Origin: Ignavibacteriaceae bacterium
Lineage (GTDB): Bacteria > Bacteroidota > Ignavibacteria > Ignavibacteriales > Ignavibacteriaceae
DNA: 64,000 nt
Reading direction: 5' to 3'
Assembly: GCA_013360295.1 (NCBI GenBank)
Contig: JABWCL010000001.1
Coordinates: 305,124 to 369,123 of the forward strand
In this document: positions 55,912 through 63,901 of the stretch, in pieces
How the letters are laid out: each line of letters starts with the position of its first letter
Position numbering within the stretch: the stretch's first letter is position 1
Notes under the pieces: model-generated
Told to the model about the DNA's origin: nothing
Database searches by the model: none
The model's input: the letters and a program-made list of their open reading frames with translations, nothing else
Made by a program: the position numbers and the translations under genes

Positions 55912-56910
55912 CTATTCTAGATCATCATAGCTTAAGAAAGAGTTCCTTTTCTTATCTTTATTGATTTTTTTTCCTATAATGCTCTGAAAATTTTTGGCTG
56001 GAATGCCCAAATTACTAGGCTTCTTTGATTCCAGGTCTTCAAAATAAATCACTTCTCCTGCTTTTAAATCGCGTCTTAAAGCAATACTTTTCCCAAAAAT
56101 TGCTTTATTCTTTTCGCTTATTATCTCTTTTCGACCCATTGAATTAAATATTTCTTCCAGATACCTAACCCCACTCACGAGTTCAGAAATCTCAGAAATA
56201 GTTAGAGAAGACAAAGCATCGGGACCGAACATCCTTCGATCAAAGACTGCATGAAATTCAATTTTTTCAGCTCCCATTGCTATTGCAGCAAGTGATGTGT
56301 AGAATTTCCCACTGTGATCAGAAAACCCAACAGGTAATTTATATCTAAGCTTAAGCAATGGTATAATATCTAACCCAATATTTTCTGGTCTTGTTGGGTA
56401 TTCAGTTGTACACTGAAAAATAGAAATCCTATCCAATGCATCTTTAAGAAATTCGATAGTTTCGTCAATTTCTGAAAAATTCGAAAGTCCTGTACTTAAC
56501 AATATCGGCTTCCCTGTTGATACAATTCTTTTCAGCATTAAGTAATTTGATAATTCACCGCTTCCAATTTTATATCGTTTCAATCCAATCGATTCCATCA
56601 TTTCAACCGCAGCAATAGAAAAAGTTGAGGCAAGGAACTCCATATTTCTAGATTCACAATGTGTTTTAATTTCCCTCCACTGATCGCAAGAAAACTCCAT
56701 ACGCCTCCAATAATCAAATCGCGTTTTATCCACATAGCTAAATTTCACGCGGAATTCTTCAAACTCACTGCTTTCAGAGTCCGCAATATGTACTTGGAAT
56801 TTAATGGTATTAATACCGGTTTCTGCAAGCGCATCTATATATGAATGCAGTATACCTAAGCTACCATCATGGGCTTGACCTATTTCAGCTATTATTTCGA
56901 TCTTAGACAA
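55912..56910 (-). CDS. neuB: N-acetylneuraminate/nonulosonate synthase
   Basis: A 332-residue enzyme with an N-terminal TIM barrel and a C-terminal SAF (antifreeze-like) domain (about 265-325, GKSIALRRDLKAGEVI). IIAEIGQAHDGS, INTIKFQ, FLASTFS, KIGSGEL and GFSDHSG are family motifs. It condenses phosphoenolpyruvate with a mannosamine-type sugar to make a nonulosonic acid. It is the first gene of the AT-richer block, 14 bases after the UDP-sugar dehydrogenase gene. Confidence 0.9.
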   Translation of the reverse strand: MSKIEIIAEIGQAHDGSLGILHSYIDALAETGINTIKFQVHIADSESSEFEEFRVKFSYVDKTRFDYWRRMEFSCDQWREIKTHCESRNMEFLASTFSIAAVEMMESIGLKRYKIGSGELSNYLMLKRIVSTGKPILLSTGLSNFSEIDETIEFLKDALDRISIFQCTTEYPTRPENIGLDIIPLLKLRYKLPVGFSDHSGKFYTSLAAIAMGAEKIEFHAVFDRRMFGPDALSSLTISEISELVSGVRYLEEIFNSMGRKEIISEKNKAIFGKSIALRRDLKAGEVIYFEDLESKKPSNLGIPAKNFQSIIGKKINKDKKRNSFLSYDDLE

Positions 56911-56924
56911 TTTTAGCTCTTCAT

Positions 56925-58265
56925 CTACGACTTAAACACATTCCCATTCTTCACCCCACCCTTCTCAAACGCGTTTCTCGTATCAACAATAAGTTTGGAA
57001 TGTGTGGCAATGAATTTGTAGTCATAACCTGAGTGATCTGTGCTCAATAAAACCAAGTCATACTTGCTTAAGTTTTCAGGTGTAAGCTCCACCGAGATCA
57101 TTTCGTATTTATACTTGCGTGTCGGAGGAAGTTTCGGGATGTAAGGATCGTTATAATCAACTTCAGCGCCTTTACCGCGAAGGAGGCTTATCAGTTTAAG
57201 CGAAGGCGACTCGCGCATATCATCTATATCTTTTTTATAGGCAGCGCCTAAAATCAATACCTTCGCGCCACTCAGCGGCTTCTGATATTTGTTAAGAATA
57301 TCGGCGCAGCGTTCAATAACATAATAAGGCTGGAATGTATTTATCTCACCTGCCAGTTCAATAAATTTTGTATTCTGATCATACTGGCGCGCTTTCCAGG
57401 TAAGATAGAAAGGATCAATCGGGATGCAGTGCCCGCCAAGTCCCGGACCGGGATAAAAAGCATTAAAGCCAAATGGTTTTGTTTTGGCTGCGTCAATCAC
57501 TTCCCAAACATCAATATTCATCTTATCAAATACCATTTTAAGTTCATTTACAAGAGCAATGTTAATGGCACGATAAATGTTTTCTAAAAGTTTGGTGGCC
57601 TCCGCGGCACGGGGAGAACTTACCGGAACGGTTTTCACTATTATCTGGTCATAAATGGCTTGCGATATCTCAAGGCACGCCGGGGTTACACCACCGACAA
57701 CCTTTGGTATAGTGGCTGTATTGTAACTTGGATTGTTTGGGTCTTCTCTTTCAGGAGAGAAAGCGAGGAAAAAGTCTTTTCCCACTTCATATTTCTGTGC
57801 AGACTTACTCGCCTTTTCCATAAGAGGAAGAAGGATCTCGTCAGTAGTACCCGGATAAGTGGATGATTCCAATACAACCAGCTGTCCCTTTCTCAGGTAC
57901 TGAGCAGCCATCTTAGCAGAACTCTCAACGTATGATAGATCCGGTTCGCGGTGTTTGTTTAAGGGAGTGGGGACCGCGATGATGACCGCATCTACTTCCG
58001 GCAGACGCGCAAAATCGCTTGTGGCTTCAAATAGCCCTGATTTAACTGCGCCGGCGATCCGGTCTGAGGCAATATGCTTTATATAACTTTTACCGCCGTT
58101 CAATACAGGGATTTTACTTTCATCTATATCAAAGCCGATAGTTTTAATTTTTTTAGCTACGAATTCCAGGGCTAAGGGTAATCCTACGTAACCCAGCCCG
58201 ATAATACCAACAACGTGTTTTTTGTTCTTGATTTTTTCCAGTAATTCAGTCTTAAGATCTGACAT
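56925..58265 (-). CDS. wbpA: UDP-GlcNAc 6-dehydrogenase, WbpA-like
   Basis: A 446-residue NAD-dependent dehydrogenase. GIIGLGYVGLPLALEF (20-35) is the NAD site; ESSTYPGTTDE, FSPEREDPN, and NALVNELK-type helix with PGPGLGGHCIPIDPFY hold the active Cys and surrounding residues. It oxidises UDP-GlcNAc to the uronic acid. With the next-named genes on its upstream side (oxidoreductase, acetyltransferase, aminotransferase) it forms the wbpA/B/D/E set. GC content here is clearly higher than in the block downstream. Confidence 0.9.
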   Translation of the reverse strand: MSDLKTELLEKIKNKKHVVGIIGLGYVGLPLALEFVAKKIKTIGFDIDESKIPVLNGGKSYIKHIASDRIAGAVKSGLFEATSDFARLPEVDAVIIAVPTPLNKHREPDLSYVESSAKMAAQYLRKGQLVVLESSTYPGTTDEILLPLMEKASKSAQKYEVGKDFFLAFSPEREDPNNPSYNTATIPKVVGGVTPACLEISQAIYDQIIVKTVPVSSPRAAEATKLLENIYRAINIALVNELKMVFDKMNIDVWEVIDAAKTKPFGFNAFYPGPGLGGHCIPIDPFYLTWKARQYDQNTKFIELAGEINTFQPYYVIERCADILNKYQKPLSGAKVLILGAAYKKDIDDMRESPSLKLISLLRGKGAEVDYNDPYIPKLPPTRKYKYEMISVELTPENLSKYDLVLLSTDHSGYDYKFIATHSKLIVDTRNAFEKGGVKNGNVFKS

Positions 58266-58275
58266 TAACTTTCTC

Positions 58276-59208
58276 TTAATTAAGGTTATAAAATTTAATC
58301 ATTTTTTCCAATCCATCATACATATTATGTGAGGGAGAAAATGATAATAGCTCTTTTACTAAATTGATGTTGCAGTAACTGTGAATGATATCCCCTTTTC
58401 TCGGCGCAGTGTAATTAACATTTATTGCCTTACCCAACTGTTTACTAATCATTGCAAGCAGTTCATTAAGTGATGTGCGCTCTCCGGAGCCAAGGTTTAG
58501 AGGCTGACCAAATCCATTTTCCGCCTCAAGCGCAAGATGGTGGGCCTTAACCAGGTCTTCTATAAAAATAAAATCTCTGGTTTGTTCACCGTCGCCGAAT
58601 ATAGTCGGAGTATTGCCTTCGCTGATTAAACTAAGGAATTTGGGGATGACGGCGGAGTACTCAGAGTATGGATTTTGGCGGGGGCCGTAAGCATTGAAGA
58701 AACGGAATATAACTGTTTTAAGACCGTATGCAGTGAAGTAGAACCTGCAAAGCTTTTCACCCAGAAGTTTACTTACACCATAGGGAGATAATGGGTTATC
58801 CTCATTCTTCTCTGTAATAGGGAGCTGCTCGGTGTCGCCATAAACCGCGGAAGAGGACGCAAAAGCAAAACGTTCCACGCCGTGCCTTCTTGCAGAATCG
58901 AGGACAATCTGAGTCCCGGTAAAATTTACGTCGTAAGTTTCGAGCGGGTTATTAAACGAGGCGGGAACAGAAGCGAGCGCCGCAAGATGAATTACAACGG
59001 ACGCGCCCTCTATTGCAGTATCAACAACCTTTTGATTCCTTATATCCCCTTCGATGATAGTGATCCTCTCCTGCACAGACCCGAGATTATCAATATGACC
59101 GGTTGAGAAGTTATCCAATACGGTAACCTCCCAACCTTCAGAAACAAAAGACTCAACAATATGTGAGCCTATGAACCCGGCACCGCCGGTAACAAGCACC
59201 TTCCTCAT
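58276..59208 (-). CDS. UDP-sugar C4-epimerase/dehydratase, extended SDR
   Basis: A 310-residue NAD-dependent extended short-chain enzyme. GGAGFIGSHI (8-17) binds NAD; SSSAVYG and SPYGVSK give the Ser/Tyr/Lys triad; YGPRQNPYSEY and GDGEQTRDFIFIEDL are typical of WbpP/GalE-type epimerases. It probably interconverts UDP-GlcNAc and UDP-GalNAc for another sugar of the repeat. It stands between wbpA-like and wbpE-like genes (10 and 35 base gaps). Confidence 0.82.
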   Translation of the reverse strand: MRKVLVTGGAGFIGSHIVESFVSEGWEVTVLDNFSTGHIDNLGSVQERITIIEGDIRNQKVVDTAIEGASVVIHLAALASVPASFNNPLETYDVNFTGTQIVLDSARRHGVERFAFASSSAVYGDTEQLPITEKNEDNPLSPYGVSKLLGEKLCRFYFTAYGLKTVIFRFFNAYGPRQNPYSEYSAVIPKFLSLISEGNTPTIFGDGEQTRDFIFIEDLVKAHHLALEAENGFGQPLNLGSGERTSLNELLAMISKQLGKAINVNYTAPRKGDIIHSYCNINLVKELLSFSPSHNMYDGLEKMIKFYNLN

Positions 59209-59243
59209 TAACTAAATCCCCCGTGAAACTGAGCAGGATACGA

Positions 59244-60470
59244 TTATGAACGCCCTTTCATACAATCACAGTGTTTGCATTCCATCGGGTACTGTTCGCT
59301 GTTACTGATGAATTCGGCAATCTTATCCACTACGTATTTGATCTGTTCCGGTGTAAGTTCAGGATAAATAGGTACCGCAAACGAATCATTACAAGCACAA
59401 TTGGAAACAGGATAATCCTCATCCTTAGCGTTCAGGTAAGCGAAACACTCCTGCCTGTGGAAAGGAACGGGATAATAAATCTCGATACCGATTCCGTTAT
59501 CAATCAGGAATTGCTTAAGCGCGTTGCGCTTTTCAACACGGAGGACATACTGATTATATATATGATAATTTTTTATGCTTCCGTCACCGGGATTATAAAC
59601 AGCTTTCGGGAGGAGCACCTTGTTTTTATCATTAAACTCAATCTTACCGGGAGCTTCTGCCAGGCCAGCTTCAAGAAAATATTTGGTGTAGAGATCGGCA
59701 TTCTTTCTGCGTGCTTCAGACCAGGAATCGAGGTGCGGTAATTTCACCCTTATGACTGCCGCCTGAATTGCATCCAGCCTGAAGTTGCCGCCGATGATCT
59801 TATGATAATATTTCGGCTTACCTCCGTGAACGCGCATTATCTTAAGCCTTTCATACAGTGCGGAGTCGTTAGTTGTAACGAGTCCGCCATCGCCAAAGCA
59901 GCCAAGATTTTTGCTCGGGAAGAATGAAAAACAACCTATGTTGCCAAAATTACCAACTTTGGTTCCGTCCTTATACTGCACGCCAATCGCCTGGGCACCG
60001 TCTTCAACGACAAAAAGATTATGCTTTTTCGCAAGTTCCATAACCGGAGCCATATCAGCGCTTTGTCCGTAAAGATGTACGGGAATGATAGCTTTTGTCT
60101 TCGGGGTGATTTTCGCTGCTATATCTTCAGGATCGATATTGAATGTGAATGGGTCAATATCAACGAATACCGGAGTAGCGTTCAATCTTGCAACTACTCC
60201 CGCGGTGGCAAAGAAACTATATGTAGGAACAATGACCTCATCGCCGGGCTTAATATCCAGCGCCATCAGAGCCAACAGGAGAGCGTCGGTTCCGGAAGAA
60301 ACCCCAAGCGCATATTTGCAGCCGAGATAATCGCAAAGTTCTTTCTCCATAGCCTCAACCTCGGGGCCCATAATAAACATCTGTGATTCCGCGGTGCGAA
60401 TGAGCGCGGCATCAATTTCATTTTTCATCGTCAGGTACTGACCTTTCAGGTCAAGCAATGGTACTTTCAT
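59244..60470 (-). CDS. wbpE: DegT/WbpE-like sugar aminotransferase
   Basis: A 408-residue PLP enzyme of the DegT/DnrJ/EryC1 family. GVSSGTDALLLALMAL, EDGAQAIG and FFPSKNLGCFGDGG show the phosphate loop, the Asp and the PLP lysine. WbpE adds an amino group at carbon 3 of the UDP-sugar uronate using glutamate. It ends with an unusual Cys/His-rich tail (CKHCDCMKG). Its start base overlaps the acetyltransferase stop by one. Confidence 0.88.
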   Translation of the reverse strand: MKVPLLDLKGQYLTMKNEIDAALIRTAESQMFIMGPEVEAMEKELCDYLGCKYALGVSSGTDALLLALMALDIKPGDEVIVPTYSFFATAGVVARLNATPVFVDIDPFTFNIDPEDIAAKITPKTKAIIPVHLYGQSADMAPVMELAKKHNLFVVEDGAQAIGVQYKDGTKVGNFGNIGCFSFFPSKNLGCFGDGGLVTTNDSALYERLKIMRVHGGKPKYYHKIIGGNFRLDAIQAAVIRVKLPHLDSWSEARRKNADLYTKYFLEAGLAEAPGKIEFNDKNKVLLPKAVYNPGDGSIKNYHIYNQYVLRVEKRNALKQFLIDNGIGIEIYYPVPFHRQECFAYLNAKDEDYPVSNCACNDSFAVPIYPELTPEQIKYVVDKIAEFISNSEQYPMECKHCDCMKGRS

Positions 60471-61057
60471 TACGCAACTTCCTTTACAATGCCATCAGCA
60501 TACTGATATTTCTTGCCCGTGCGTGAGCACACAGCAAAGCCGTCTTTGTCAAATGTAAGCCTCTCGCCTGCTTCGCTCATCCAGCCAATAATGCGGGCAG
60601 GATTGCCAACAACCAATGCATAATCGGGTACATCTTTAGTGACAACCGAACCGGCACCAACAAACGCAAATCGCCCTATTGAATGTCCGCAAACGATGGT
60701 GCTGTTCGCGCCGAGTGAGGCGCCTTCTTTAACTTTTGTATGTATATAATATTCCGCTCCAACCTGTGGATATTTGCTACGTGGATCTTTAATATTCGTA
60801 AATACCATTGAGGGGCCGCAGAAGACATAGTCATCAAGTTCCACGCCCTCATATACGGATACGTTATTCTGAATTTTTACAAAATTGCCTATCGTAACAT
60901 TATTACCGACATTTACATTCTGACCCAAAACACACTTTTTCCCGATTTTTGAACCTGATTGTACGTGACTGAAATGCCAGATTTTTGTGCCTTCGCCAAT
61001 TTCAACGTTATCGTCAACTACGGCGAGATTATGAACGAAATATTTTTTTTCTTCCAT
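60470..61057 (-). CDS. wbpD: WbpD-like UDP-sugar N-acetyltransferase
   Basis: A 195-residue left-handed beta-helix enzyme. IWHFSHVQSG, GQNVNVGNNV, KIQNNVSVYEGV and GASLGANSTIVCGHSIG are WbpD signatures, including the catalytic His and the Asn for acetyl-CoA. It acetylates the 3-amino group made by WbpE, giving UDP-2,3-diacetamido-glucuronate. It lies between the oxidoreductase (18 bases) and the aminotransferase genes. A C-terminal Cys (FAVCSRTGKKY) is conserved in similar proteins. Confidence 0.9.
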   Translation of the reverse strand: MEEKKYFVHNLAVVDDNVEIGEGTKIWHFSHVQSGSKIGKKCVLGQNVNVGNNVTIGNFVKIQNNVSVYEGVELDDYVFCGPSMVFTNIKDPRSKYPQVGAEYYIHTKVKEGASLGANSTIVCGHSIGRFAFVGAGSVVTKDVPDYALVVGNPARIIGWMSEAGERLTFDKDGFAVCSRTGKKYQYADGIVKEVA

Positions 61058-61075
61058 TTAATAAGATATAAGATA

Positions 61076-62071
61076 TTAATTTAGGTGATTATTCGAAATT
61101 CTAATACTTTGAGTAGCCTCCTCAAGTATCTTTAAAACTTCCAGAGCGTGAGGCCCGTCAGTAAGAGGCTGTTTGTCTTCCAGGATGCAATTGTAAAAGT
61201 GTTTGTGTTCTTCAGCAAGAGGCTGCGCGTTTTCGAATTCAATAACTTCGTAGTCTGATTCAAATTTTTCAATTCCGTTCCCAACTTTTTTAAAGCCTTT
61301 AGGATAGAATTTCAGTTTTTCGGTTTTGAGACTATCCTCAAATACAAACATTCCCTTTTCACCAATAACGACAAGCCGCTGCTCTTTGAAAGGATGCAGC
61401 CAACTGACAAAAATATGCGCGTGAATGTTATTAGGATAAACAAGGTAGGTAAGGGTAGAATCTTCAATCTGATGCTGAACGAGATCAGCGCCTTTAGCGT
61501 AAACTGAGACGGGGTCAGTACCGGTGAGATACTGAATGATGGAAATGTCGTGGGGTGCAAAGCTCCAGAGAATATTCTCTTCACTTCTGATGGTACCAAG
61601 ATTGAGGCGGTTACTGTATATATATTGTAACGCGCCGATTTTGCCTGCGTTCACCAGTTGTTTTAGTTTCAAAATGGCAGGGTGATACAAAAGTACGTGC
61701 CCAACCATAAGCTTTGCGTTATTAGCAGAGGCTGTATTTATCAGGGCCTGTGCCTCAGCAGACAATAGCGTTATTGGCTTTTCAACTAAAACATTCTTTC
61801 CGCTTGAAAGGAGTTGGGTGGCGATTTCGAAATGAGTTTCCGCTGGAGTTGCTATTATCACCCCCTGAATATTGGTGTCTGATAACACAGTGTCGAGATT
61901 ATCAGTAAAAGATATGTCACCGGAAACAGCTTTGACTTTTTCCTCCGCTGCACTGAAAGTATCACACACAGTAACATTGCCCGGCCCCAGAAGAGAAACC
62001 GCTGTTTTAACGTGGTTTATTCCCCATTTACCGCTGCCGATTACTGCAACCTTAAGACCATTATACAACAT
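61076..62071 (-). CDS. wbpB: WbpB-like Gfo/Idh/MocA oxidoreductase
   Basis: A 331-residue NAD enzyme. KVAVIGSGKWGINHV binds NAD; LVEKPI holds the catalytic Lys; WSFAPHDISI the His. WbpB oxidises the 3-hydroxyl of the UDP-sugar uronate to a ketone for WbpE. The ATG at 62071 has GGAGG seven bases before it; the GTG two codons earlier is less likely. It is the first gene of the long glycan cluster, so the operon promoter should lie upstream, in 62072-62646. Confidence 0.88.
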   Translation of the reverse strand: MLYNGLKVAVIGSGKWGINHVKTAVSLLGPGNVTVCDTFSAAEEKVKAVSGDISFTDNLDTVLSDTNIQGVIIATPAETHFEIATQLLSSGKNVLVEKPITLLSAEAQALINTASANNAKLMVGHVLLYHPAILKLKQLVNAGKIGALQYIYSNRLNLGTIRSEENILWSFAPHDISIIQYLTGTDPVSVYAKGADLVQHQIEDSTLTYLVYPNNIHAHIFVSWLHPFKEQRLVVIGEKGMFVFEDSLKTEKLKFYPKGFKKVGNGIEKFESDYEVIEFENAQPLAEEHKHFYNCILEDKQPLTDGPHALEVLKILEEATQSIRISNNHLN

Positions 62072-62646
62072 TATCACCCCTCCTTAAGATCAGTGATTTT
62101 GAATGATTTGATATTTGAATAGTTTGACGAATTATCGTGGAAAAAAAGTGGTTATGGCGAAAAAGATACAGCTTCGCCATGTCAGTCACACACACCGCAT
62201 GACTTTATGAATAATTAAGATTTAGCTTATAAATATATAATTTTATGGGGTTTATTCAAATTATCAAACCGTTAATTTTCGGAAATTGATGAAAATCACA
62301 ATCACGCCAAAAATAAAATTTTGGCTTGTTTCGTAAATCTTCTGAACTTACTAAAAAATTTTTTCCCATTCTAAGAGCCTTTATATCAACAAATCAAAGG
62401 AGTTCTTATGTCATTCACCATCGGGTTAGCACCTGAGTGGCTTTGCAGGCGCGAAGGACGCTATGTGCCCGCTCATCAATAATTCAATCAAAATTTTTCT
62501 TTTGGCCTCGACGGCTGTGAAAATACAGCGAAACACAGGAGAACAAAAGTAAAAGGCCGGGCACTGCCTACTCACTAAGTGAACATGAACAGAGCAAAGT
62601 GGTGAGTCTGATCAGATTCGTAACTAAAGGTAAAAGATAGAAAGAA
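62072..62646. promoter_or_regulatory. Gap upstream of the glycan operon, with short hairpins
   Basis: These 575 bases hold no long gene. The part nearest wbpB (62080-62390) is AT-rich and should contain the operon promoter; I see no JUMPstart/ops sequence. The part at 62395-62640 is richer in GC and holds a hairpin (GCTGT 62514-62518 / ACAGC 62525-62529), a second possible stem (CTCAC 62571-62575 / GTGAG 62602-62606) and the palindrome TCTGATCAGA (62607-62616). It may be a remnant or a structured RNA. Confidence 0.4.
62408..62482 (+). CDS. Possible 24-residue peptide ORF with ribosome site
   Basis: A short frame (MSFTIGLAPEWLC start, VPAHQ end) begins with an ATG six bases after AGGAG. It ends at a TAA and nothing recognisable follows on its strand. 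It could be a leader peptide, a small protein or chance. A second overlapping frame from 62463 (MCPLINNS start) is open for 29 codons, which may indicate a decayed gene. Confidence 0.25.
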   Translation: MSFTIGLAPEWLCRREGRYVPAHQ

Positions 62647-63059
62647 TCAGTTGTAGAGATTTATCAGTTCTAGATTGAAAGCGATAATCTTGTTATACAA
62701 TTCAAAATCTTTGTCGGTCGTGAGTATGATTAACTTTTTGTTTGCAGATATCGCGCATAACAGAAAGTCAGTATTTGACCCTTGTATACCCTTAGCCCGG
62801 CACAGATTATAATACTCGACTGCCAGTTCATAATCGGAAGTCTCAACAGCAGTATCCTCGAACGCACGCATGTGGTTACGCAGTTCTATAAACTGTTCGT
62901 GACTTCTGATTCCTGACAGCAGTTCTTGTCGCACAGCTCCACAAATCACTGCTTTTTCTGACGGATTATATCCGAGAGCAACAATTCAATACTGCTGTCC
63001 CTATCCGCTTTTCTCCTTAACGCCAGCGACCAGACCGATGTATCAATTAGATATTTCAT
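62647..63059 (-). pseudogene. vapC: VapC-like PIN toxin broken by a one-base frameshift
   Basis: The toxin starts at an ATG (63059) that overlaps the antitoxin stop as ATGA. It reads MKYLIDTSVWSLALRR, with the PIN active Asp, to a premature TGA after RQKKQ. The rest (AVICGAVRQELLSGI, then YELAVEYYNLCR, SNTDFLLC and LTTDKDF with the remaining acidic residues) is in the -1 frame. The break falls at a run of five T on the plus strand (62953-62957); one more base there would restore RQKKAVICG. So this is a recent mutation, a sequencing error or a low-level frameshift site. PIN toxins are RNases. Confidence 0.8.
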
Positions 63060-63256
63060 TTTTTTGCGCGCTGCTTCTTGTAATCGTAGGTATCATCGTA
63101 ATCAATAGTTCCGAAGAGGCCTATGATTTTCTCCTGCTTTTTGGAAAGGATGTATTCCTTTAAGGCAGCTGTCACAGCTTCCTTTTTGGTTTTGTGCTTA
63201 CCGATTTTCAACGCCTGTTCGATCAGTTTATCATCAAGGGCAAGGTTTGTTGGCAT
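63056..63256 (-). CDS. vapB: VapB-type antitoxin
   Basis: A 66-residue protein. LALDDKLIEQALKIGKHKTKKEAVTAALKEYI is, in pieces, the ribbon-helix-helix of VapB proteins. The C-terminal tail (IIGLFGTIDYDDTYDYK) would bind and block the toxin. It starts at an ATG with AGGAGT upstream and overlaps the vapC start by four bases. It normally also represses its own promoter, expected in 63257-63327. With the toxin frame broken it may now be free of its job. Confidence 0.85.
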   Translation of the reverse strand: MPTNLALDDKLIEQALKIGKHKTKKEAVTAALKEYILSKKQEKIIGLFGTIDYDDTYDYKKQRAKK

Positions 63257-63327
63257 AAATACTCCTAAAAGTTACACAATGTCTTACACAATAAAATAAT
63301 TTAATAACATTTTATGAAGTAAAATCT

Positions 63328-63748
63328 ATGTGCGGAATAATGGGCGACACCTGCTTCGGCAGGAGTAAGCCTGAAAAAAATAAAATAACAGAAATGTTCG
63401 AACTTCTTCAGGTCCGTGGAAATGATGCATCGGGTTTCGCTTTTATTAGGTCTGGAGAACTTGCGGTTCACAAGGCTCCAGTCCGTTCTTCGGAACTTAT
63501 CAAGGGTAATGAATGGAAAAACCTGGACCTCCATGACACACTCATCGCCCATACCCGTCTTAAGACACAGGGGACTGAACTGGATAATCTAACCAACCGC
63601 CACCTGTTTAAAAATGCCGGGGATATCTGTTGTTCACAACAGTATTATGAACGACGATGCTGAGATATTCGGATAGAACATAGAGGATGAGGGAGAATAC
63701 AACGAGACAATAGTTGCGGTGCTCTTATCAAAAATAAATGGAGATTAG
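63328..63748 (+). pseudogene. Decayed class II glutamine amidotransferase
   Basis: The frame begins MCGIMGDTCFG, so Cys2 is the N-terminal nucleophile of class II amidotransferases; ELLQVRGNDASGFAF and AHTRLKTQG are family motifs. It then runs off frame after LFKNAG at a run of four G. One base out, it continues GISVVHNSIMNDDAEIFG, matching the usual HNGxI-N segment. A stop (63674-63676) follows, then NIEDEGEYNETIVAVLL to a last stop at 63748. One frameshift and one internal stop make it a pseudogene unless the sequence is wrong. Confidence 0.72.
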
Positions 63749-63866
63749 GTGATAGTCAGAATTTAGGGAGCATTCGCCTCTGTAATTATTGATAGAAACA
63801 ATTTGTGATTATTTATCGCAAACTTCGCTGCAGTTTCAAAAAAAAATCTAATTTAAAGCAATAAAG

Positions 63867-63895
63867 CCTCGTAAGTGTTTATCTTACAAGGTTTT
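63867..63895 (+). terminator. Hairpin with T-run
   Basis: CCTCGTAAG (63867-63875) and CTTACAAGG (63883-63891) pair with one mismatch and a seven-base loop; TTTT follows. It could end a transcript from the decayed amidotransferase and is part of the repeat module described below. Confidence 0.6.
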
Positions 63896-63901
63896 ACAGA
63901 G

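Noticed and set aside
59271..59741. 156-codon plus-strand frame
   Set aside because: Antisense to the WbpE-like aminotransferase, whose catalytic motifs are complete on the other strand.
63301..63552. 83-codon minus-strand frame
   Set aside because: Antisense to the amidotransferase relic; no motif and no ribosome site.
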